Shown here piece after piece: positions 63,350-64,000 of a stretch of 64,000 nt of DNA. The DNA is from Rhizobium sp. TH135. Lineage in GTDB: Bacteria > Pseudomonadota > Alphaproteobacteria > Rhizobiales > Rhizobiaceae. Below the pieces are notes generated by a model. The model had not been told where the DNA came from, did not search any database, and worked only from the letters and a program-made list of their open reading frames with translations. A program made the translations under genes and the position numbers. The stretch spans positions 248,001 through 312,000 of the forward strand of contig NZ_PKRP01000005.1 in assembly GCF_002855515.1 (NCBI RefSeq), written 5' to 3'. Each line of letters opens with the position of its first letter. The stretch's first letter is position 1.

Positions 63350-63450
63350 GAAAGCCGAAGCAGGACAAGCCGAAGGCCTCCGCTGCCCCGGTATCGACCT
63401 TTGCCACGCAGATCAAAAGCGCCGAAGCGTCTTCCACCAAGAAGCGCTGA
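63313..63450 (+). CDS. 45-residue basic small protein
   Basis: ATG 63313, preceded by GAAGGAAAGC, starts MAKGQQRSNREVRKPKQDKP, continues KASAAPVSTFATQIKSAEAS and ends STKKR. Short Lys/Arg-rich proteins with this MAKGQQRSNREVRKPK beginning are, as far as I recall, common in rhizobial genomes but of unknown role. It overlaps the preceding small gene by 37 bp in another frame and has its own ribosome-binding site. A hairpin follows. Confidence 0.72.
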   Translation: MAKGQQRSNREVRKPKQDKPKASAAPVSTFATQIKSAEASSTKKR

Positions 63451-63458
63451 GACCCAAG

Positions 63459-63496
63459 GGCCCGGATCGCCTCTCAAAGGCCTCGTCCGGGCCTTT
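63459..63496 (+). terminator. hairpin after the small-protein genes
   Basis: GGCCCGGA (63459-63466) pairs with TCCGGGCC (63486-63493), a 19-base loop, followed by TTT. The loop is long and the T run short, so termination may be weak. Confidence 0.5.
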
Positions 63497-63572
63497 CATT
63501 TGCCGGCACCCAAGCACTCCACTGTCGCATTGACCTTTCCCTTTTCCGTGAAGATGCGCTAAGGGCTGGCGC

Positions 63573-64000
63573 ATGACTTCGACCTCATTCACCCTCCTGC
63601 TCGGCGGCAGCCTGACCGTCACCGATCGCCTGCGGGCATTGACGCATGGTAGCCGCGTCATTGCGGCCGACAGCGGCATGCGCCATGCGGCAGACTTGGG
63701 TGTGACACCGGAGCTTTGGGTCGGTGATTTCGACAGCAGCGACGCGGACCTGATTGCACGTTTCCCGACCGTCGAACGACGAACCTATCCTGCCGCCAAG
63801 GCCGTGACCGACGGAGAGATCGCGGTGGCCGAGGCAATCGCCCGCGGCGCCACCCGCCTGATTTTCGCAGGCGCCCTGGGTGGCGAACGATCCGACCATG
63901 CCCTGCAGCACTATCTGAACGCCCTCGGCCTGGTCGAAGACGGCTACGAAGTCGTGCTGACCTCCGGCGAGGAAGAGGCCTATCCGTTTGTCGAGCAGAG
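63573..64000 (+). CDS. thiamine pyrophosphokinase (3' end cut)
   Basis: From ATG 63573 the frame is open to the right edge (142 codons). It has FTLLLGGSLTVTDRLRALTH, VIAADSGMRHAADLGVTPEL, the catalytic VGDFDSSDADL, KAVTDGEIAVAEAIARGATR and FAGALGGERSDHALQHYLNA, all hallmarks of thiamine diphosphokinase. It converts thiamine to TPP with ATP. The missing C-terminal part would add about 80 residues. Nothing in the window shows how it is regulated. Confidence 0.92.
   Translation, partial: MTSTSFTLLLGGSLTVTDRLRALTHGSRVIAADSGMRHAADLGVTPELWVGDFDSSDADLIARFPTVERRTYPAAKAVTDGEIAVAEAIARGATRLIFAGALGGERSDHALQHYLNALGLVEDGYEVVLTSGEEEAYPFVEQ

Overview
The window is about 64 kb of high-GC DNA, tightly packed with genes in short operons on both strands. 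It looks like chromosome (or chromid) of an alphaproteobacterium of the Hyphomicrobiales, most likely Rhizobiaceae (Rhizobium/Agrobacterium relatives). The reasons are the core order rplU-rpmA-GNAT-GNAT-obg-proB-proA-nadD-rsfS-rlmH-envC-ctpA-yibQ-rppH, a LexA box of the alphaproteobacterial type (GAAC-N7-GAAC) before imuA-imuB-dnaE2, an Irr-type iron element before bfr, an Atu4866-family protein and a rhizobial phn C-P lyase layout. I saw no rRNA, tRNA, CRISPR array, insertion sequence or prophage.

Layout. 1-5.3 kb: an alpha-galactoside module (GH36 alpha-galactosidase cut by the left edge, CUT1 ABC transporter without its ATPase, MelR-like regulator). 5.3-15.5 kb: a sugar-acid island with a GntR regulator carrying two winged helices, UxaB-like and UxaA-like enzymes, an aldo/keto reductase, a FucU-type mutarotase, a complete ribose-type ABC importer and an LgoD-like zinc dehydrogenase. 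Read together these give a nearly complete route from L-galactose (or its 6-deoxy form L-fucose) through L-galactonate, D-tagaturonate and D-altronate to 2-keto-3-deoxygluconate. 15.5-18.1 kb: a quinone/electrophile-type detoxification set (esterase, ring-cleaving dioxygenase, LysR). 18.2-19.7 kb: a glutamine amidotransferase divergent from an FCD-type GntR regulator.

20.1-24.3 kb holds the most unusual gene: a 1415-residue protein built almost wholly of octapeptides (consensus roughly x-x-Q-I-A-A-L-S/T). These are organised in a super-repeat of exactly 17 octads (136 residues, 408 bp). Eight consecutive copies run without a single indel, and three non-Gln marker octads recur at fixed places in each copy. 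It has no visible signal peptide, membrane segment or other domain.

24.4-37.4 kb: a full C-P lyase locus, phnF divergent from phnGHIJKL plus a hexapeptide acyltransferase, then, behind a PHO box, phnCDE1E2, a 2H-phosphoesterase-like protein (DUF1045), phnM and phnN. No phnP is present in the window, and the 2H protein is a candidate for that step. 37.7-50.7 kb: housekeeping genes (ribosomal proteins L21 and L27, Obg GTPase, proline and NAD synthesis, ribosome silencing and rRNA methylation, cell-wall hydrolase control, RNA pyrophosphohydrolase). 50.7-54.7 kb: small regulators and stress genes. 54.8-60.6 kb: the SOS mutagenesis cassette imuA-imuB-dnaE2. 60.7-61.8 kb: bacterioferritin-associated ferredoxin and bacterioferritin with an ICE motif. 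61.9-64 kb: a MoxR ATPase, two small uncharacterised proteins and a thiamine pyrophosphokinase cut by the right edge.

All functional calls come from reading motifs and recalled family sequences; no database search was possible.
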